A stretch of DNA of 64,000 nt from an uncultured Spirochaetales bacterium (lineage in GTDB: Bacteria > UBP6 > UBA1177). Under the pieces are notes generated by a model that was not told where the DNA came from, searched no databases, and worked only from the letters and a program-made list of their open reading frames with translations. Below are positions 60,605-64,000 of this stretch, one piece after another; position 1 is the stretch's first letter, and every line of letters begins with the position of its first letter. Both the position numbers and the translations under genes were made by a program. Where the stretch lies: the NCBI GenBank assembly GCA_902774115.1, contig CACYHH010000002.1:1-64000 (forward strand), given 5' to 3'.

Positions 60605-62590
60605 ATGAAAATTAAAATTTTGATTGTTTTGCTGACGCTGCTTTTTGCTGCTGCCTGCGGTTCAGAAAACGATGACCCTTACGGCGAATACGGCGGTGAC
60701 AATGACAGCGTATATTCAACTGACGATGATTCAGCTTTACCCGGCAATATGGCTTCGGATGATGATTCCGGTACGACGGAGGATGAACCTGTCGATCCGG
60801 AATGGGCTGAAAAGGATGACGACGGTGACGGTATCCCAAACGGAACCGAAGGGAAAGGCGATGACGACGGCGACGGTATTCCCAACTATCTTGACGATGA
60901 CAGCGACAACGACGGGATTCCCGATTCGGTAGAAGCTCCGCGCGGTGTTCCTGTCGATGACGACGGCGACGGTTTGCCGAATTTCCGTGACGATGACAGC
61001 GACGGTGACGGTATTCCTGATGCTTTCGAAGGAACGGGTGACGAGGACGGCGACGGTTTGCCGAATTTCCGTGACGATGACAGTGACGGCGACGGTCTTT
61101 TGGATTCTGACGAGTGTTTTTCCGCTCCGTGTGTCGACAGTGATGACGACGGAAAGCCCGATTATCTTGATACGGACAGCGATAACGACGGTCTTCCGGA
61201 TCTTTATGAAGGTCTGGACGATCCGGACAAAGACGGAATTCCTAATTTTATAGACAACGACAGTGACGGCGACGGTGTCTCTGATTCGCTTGAAAACGGC
61301 GAAACGATGCCTCCGCTTGACAGTGACAGCGACGGAATTCCAGATTTTCTCGATTTCGACAGCGACGGAGACGGTCTGTCAGACAAAATCGAATATGAAA
61401 TCGGTACGGATCCGAGAGTTGCCGACAGCGACGGTGACGGTTTTGACGACAACAGTGAATTTATTCTGGGTACAGATCCGAACGATTCAGCGAGCGTGAT
61501 TTCGGAAGACACTTTCTATGTTCTGCTGCCGTACCAGGGAGATCCGGTTGTACAGCATCTTAAGTTCAGTACAGATATTCAGAAAGTTGACGTTCTTATT
61601 ATGGTCGACCTTTCCGGATCAATGATGGAAGAACACGACAATCTGAAAAACGGAATAAAATCAACTATTATTGACGGAGTGCGCAACGAAATTCCCGATT
61701 CTGCTTTCGGTCTTGTCAAATTCGGAACTCTGGAAAGCCAGACATATTCTCTTGCTCAGCCCATAACGACTGATGCCGATGCCGTTAAAAGCGCAGTTGA
61801 CGGAATTTCCGACTGCGGAGGTTCGGAAGAATACCACAATTTAGCTCTTTGGGCGGCTGCGAGCGGCGAATACAAATACGAAGACATAAAAATGCCGGGT
61901 GACATATTGAAATGCAGTTCACTTATAGCCGGAAACGAAAGTGTCACTATAAATCCGCCCGACTGCTCGGCTTATCCGGGAAATATCGGCGGTGCTTGCT
62001 TCAGAGACGAATCCCTGCCGATATTCATAATGGCGAGCGATGAGGATTTTGCCGACGGTGACTGGTGCGGCTGGGAGAGCGGTTCAAGAACGACAAGAGA
62101 CATGGCTATCGCAAAAATGAACGCGATAAATGCAAAGTTCATCGGTCTCGATTCAGGTAATTCAACAAGTGATTTCAACTATATTTCAGACGGAACCGGT
62201 TCCAACGACGGTGCAGGAACACGTTTCAATTTCAAAGTTAACGCTGACGGAACAGGATTTTCGAACGCTATAGTTGATGCCGTTATCGCTCTTACAAACA
62301 ATATCCAGATCGATATCACAACGAAAGTAAAGCATGTCCCGAACGAATTCGGAATTGAAGATACTACAAAATTCGTAAAATCAATAAGTCCCGAAACTTT
62401 CCAGAACGTCAAGCCGGGTCAGGAAGTTACTTTTGACGTAACGTTTGAAAATGATTTCTACAAAAACGAATCTTATGAGTCAAAGGTTTTCACCGCAACG
62501 ATAAGCGTTCTGGGCGACGGTGCTTTCCTTGATATGAGAGATGTCGTCATCGTTGTTCCGGGGCGTGATTACACCGGTCAGAACGAATAA
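60605..62590 (+). CDS. Lipoprotein with thrombospondin-3-like calcium repeats and VWA domain
   Basis: 661 residues from the ATG preceded by GGAGG. Lipobox FAAAC (Cys18). Residues 65-300 are about a dozen Asp-rich units (DDDGDGIPN, DSDGDGIPD, DNDGLPD), typical of TSP3/calcium-binding linkers. A VWA domain follows: VDVLIMVDLSGSMMEEH carries the MIDAS DxSxS, and IFIMASDEDFADGDWCGWESG an Asp-rich loop. The end (VKPGQEVTFDVTFENDFYKNESYESKVFTATI) looks like a beta adhesion domain. Such lipoproteins sit on the cell surface and mediate adhesion or assembly. Confidence 0.87.
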   Translation: MKIKILIVLLTLLFAAACGSENDDPYGEYGGDNDSVYSTDDDSALPGNMASDDDSGTTEDEPVDPEWAEKDDDGDGIPNGTEGKGDDDGDGIPNYLDDDSDNDGIPDSVEAPRGVPVDDDGDGLPNFRDDDSDGDGIPDAFEGTGDEDGDGLPNFRDDDSDGDGLLDSDECFSAPCVDSDDDGKPDYLDTDSDNDGLPDLYEGLDDPDKDGIPNFIDNDSDGDGVSDSLENGETMPPLDSDSDGIPDFLDFDSDGDGLSDKIEYEIGTDPRVADSDGDGFDDNSEFILGTDPNDSASVISEDTFYVLLPYQGDPVVQHLKFSTDIQKVDVLIMVDLSGSMMEEHDNLKNGIKSTIIDGVRNEIPDSAFGLVKFGTLESQTYSLAQPITTDADAVKSAVDGISDCGGSEEYHNLALWAAASGEYKYEDIKMPGDILKCSSLIAGNESVTINPPDCSAYPGNIGGACFRDESLPIFIMASDEDFADGDWCGWESGSRTTRDMAIAKMNAINAKFIGLDSGNSTSDFNYISDGTGSNDGAGTRFNFKVNADGTGFSNAIVDAVIALTNNIQIDITTKVKHVPNEFGIEDTTKFVKSISPETFQNVKPGQEVTFDVTFENDFYKNESYESKVFTATISVLGDGAFLDMRDVVIVVPGRDYTGQNE

Positions 62591-62818
62591 GTTTTTTCTG
62601 ATTTAAGATAAATTATCCTGGAAGTTTGTTTTTCTGCAAAATTTAAAATCCCGGCAATAACTGCATATTTGTGATAATTTTAATTTTTGATTTGAAAAAT
62701 TATTGACTTTTATAAAAAATAAAATATCTGTTTGTTTATTGTTTTGCTTTTGTTTTTTAGAATTTGTAAATTGATTTTCGGAATAGAACTGATAAGACTT
62801 TTTATTGGATTTAATATA

Positions 62819-63157
62819 ATGTTAGAAGCTGAAATGCATGTGACGAGAGAAGCAGGAACTTTCCACTACGGCTGGTTCTGTAATCTCGCCGTTGATTTCA
62901 ACAAATCGAAGGAAAGTGTGAAAAATAGCGCTTTGTTTCTTCCGGAATTCAGCAGTTCAGTGCTTTCGGCAAGCGAGATAGGGGAAATAAGGAATCAGAT
63001 AAATTATATGCTTGAGGCGGAGGATGATGCCGATGAAGAGTTTTTTAACGATTTTACCGATCCTTTCGTGGTTGAAACGGGTGATCCGTTCGTCATCGAG
63101 AACGCCGATCCGTTTAAAGTCGATTACGGTGATCCTTTTGTCGTTTCTGACGAGTGA
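62819..63157 (+). CDS. Small DPF-repeat protein
   Basis: About 113 residues from MLEAEMHVTREAGTF (an ORF to 62732 gives 28 hydrophobic residues ahead and could instead be the real start). Four tandem 8- or 9-residue units end the protein: TDPFVVETG, DPFVIENA, DPFKVDYG, DPFVVSDE. Codon use in this frame is like that of its neighbours and the repeats leave little doubt. A TTGACT (62703-62708) lies upstream, with no good -10. No family recognised; acidic repeats could bind metal or a partner. Confidence 0.55.
   Translation: MLEAEMHVTREAGTFHYGWFCNLAVDFNKSKESVKNSALFLPEFSSSVLSASEIGEIRNQINYMLEAEDDADEEFFNDFTDPFVVETGDPFVIENADPFKVDYGDPFVVSDE
63051..63157 (+). repeat. DPFxV tandem repeat
   Basis: Four units of about 27 bases encoding D-P-F-(V/K)-(V/I) plus four to five residues, in the frame of the 62819 gene. 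Confidence 0.7.
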
Positions 63158-63782
63158 GATTTTTTGTGCCGAAGCCTCTCCGGTCGAGGCTCTTGCCGCT
63201 TTTCTGAAAGGATACGGCGTGACGAGCGAATCTTTGGAGAATGATTACAGCTGCATCACTCTTGACGAAATGATCGAAAAGGCGTTGCGGAATGTTGCCG
63301 ATCTTGAAAAAGCGGTCGTTTCGGCGCGTAAAAACACCCGTGTCGCCGGACTTCTGCCTGAAATAAGTTTCTGGGGGAAGTATAAAAGTGATGAAAAACT
63401 CTACCTTTACCAGCGCAACAACATTGCCGTCGGTAAAGACTACATCACGGTCGGACCGGACGACAACAACACGACTTACGGCGATCTGAAATCTTACGAA
63501 GTCGGCGGAAAAATCAGTTTCGATCTGAAAAAACTGCTTTACAACCCTGATACGATAAGGTTCGGCGAGCAGGAGCACAAACTTTACATGATGCGGATAG
63601 AGATGGTCGATCGTCTGAGCAGTGTCTATTATTTTTCGGCGATGATGAATGCGGCCGAAAGTCTGGAGATCAAAATTCCTGAAGAACAGATGATAATTTT
63701 CAGGATAATTGATAAGAAAAACAACGGCTGGCTTAGATCCTATGCGGGTTTCGATATGTATTCATGCGGTAAAAAACAATGA
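63129..63782 (+). CDS. Exported TolC-like outer-membrane protein (short)
   Basis: About 218 residues from GTG 63129, which overlaps the DPF gene by 29 bases and gives a short signal (ILLSFLTSEIFCA). The frame also opens at ATG 63033 after GGCGGAGG, but that would overlap far more and give a mixed signal, so I prefer the GTG. ITLDEMIEKALRNVADLEKAVVSARKNTRVAGLLPEISFWGKYKSD resembles the first helix pair and strand of TolC-type proteins. The product is too short for a full TolC unit. The next ATG overlaps its stop. Confidence 0.6.
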   Translation: MILLSFLTSEIFCAEASPVEALAAFLKGYGVTSESLENDYSCITLDEMIEKALRNVADLEKAVVSARKNTRVAGLLPEISFWGKYKSDEKLYLYQRNNIAVGKDYITVGPDDNNTTYGDLKSYEVGGKISFDLKKLLYNPDTIRFGEQEHKLYMMRIEMVDRLSSVYYFSAMMNAAESLEIKIPEEQMIIFRIIDKKNNGWLRSYAGFDMYSCGKKQ

Positions 63783-64000
63783 AAAAAATGCTTTTTCTGC
63801 TGATTTTTGCAATTTTTTGTATTTCGTGCGGCATAGATGCTCCCGAACCTAATGTCTATGCACCTTTCCGGTGTGTCGAAGAACCTGAAAACAGGGTTTA
63901 TTTTCCGGAAGAAAAGCTGGTTTTTAAATTCAATTCCGATGTCAATCCGAATTCTGTTGCAGCAGGTTTTTCGGTTTCATCGGAAAATCTGGGGAAGCTC
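63779..64000 (+). CDS. Lipoprotein with Ig-like (Big_5-type) domain, 3' partial
   Basis: The 74 codons visible start at the ATGA overlapping the previous stop. Signal and lipobox CISC (Cys17), then APEPNVYAPFRCVEEPE. VFKFNSDVNPNSVAAGFSVSSENLGKL resembles the start of SbsA/Big_5 Ig-like domains (V-x-F-s-x-x-v-x-p-x-S-v). The gene runs off the window. Third in the cluster with the DPF and TolC-like genes. Confidence 0.72.
   Translation, partial: MKKMLFLLIFAIFCISCGIDAPEPNVYAPFRCVEEPENRVYFPEEKLVFKFNSDVNPNSVAAGFSVSSENLGKL

Overview
The window reads as a chromosomal segment of a Gram-negative (diderm) bacterium of moderate GC. It has many Sec-exported proteins and lipoproteins, several outer-membrane beta-barrels ending in aromatic residues, and a FadL-type porin. 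Pro/Thr/Asp- or Glu-rich spacers and Cys-rich domains in the lipoproteins recall Myxococcota and other deltaproteobacterial lineages. No rRNA or diagnostic marker is present, so I leave the taxonomy open. Coding is dense and no gene-free stretch exceeds 300 bases once tRNA genes are counted.

Layout. 1-7.5 kb: polymorphic-toxin locus with an Rhs protein (cut by the window start), a WG-repeat lipoprotein, an orphan Rhs tip and two small membrane proteins. 7.6-12.6 kb: a YgjV-GNAT fusion, endonuclease IV, a CARF-like/PD-(D/E)XK nuclease, and an inserted Xre + ImmA/IrrE-Fic module flanked by a 52-bp direct repeat of the nuclease gene's 3' end. 12.6-21.5 kb: metabolic and envelope genes (citF, rpiB, comEC-like, pgk, a degenerate LytM protein, a 2-hydroxyacid dehydrogenase). 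21.5-41.7 kb: outer-membrane proteins and lipoproteins interleaved with thiL, xerD-like, an S9 peptidase, coaE, an spmAB fusion and a 5'-nucleotidase. 41.8-56 kb: hisS, a second 5'-nucleotidase, three tandem outer-membrane paralogues, a DNA glycosylase, adk, a duplicated-esterase lipoprotein, malG-like, tig, eight tRNA genes and argS. 56-64 kb: two secreted proteins with the same C-terminal Ser-Gly-Cys tail followed directly by a UbiA prenyltransferase, a Ca-repeat/VWA lipoprotein, and a cluster starting with a DPF-repeat protein and running off the window.

The most unusual points are: (1) the shared Cys tail plus UbiA gene, a candidate C-terminal sorting or lipidation system; (2) a collinear 63-residue tail kept downstream of two unrelated Rhs toxin domains; (3) the Xre/ImmA-Fic insertion that leaves two synonymous copies of the target gene's end; and (4) a CARF nuclease with no CRISPR nearby. 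Promoters read by eye are consistent: a -35 near TTGACA, usually a 16-bp spacer, a -10 near TATAAT and often a GC-rich discriminator. Every function is inferred from the sequence alone; no database search was run.
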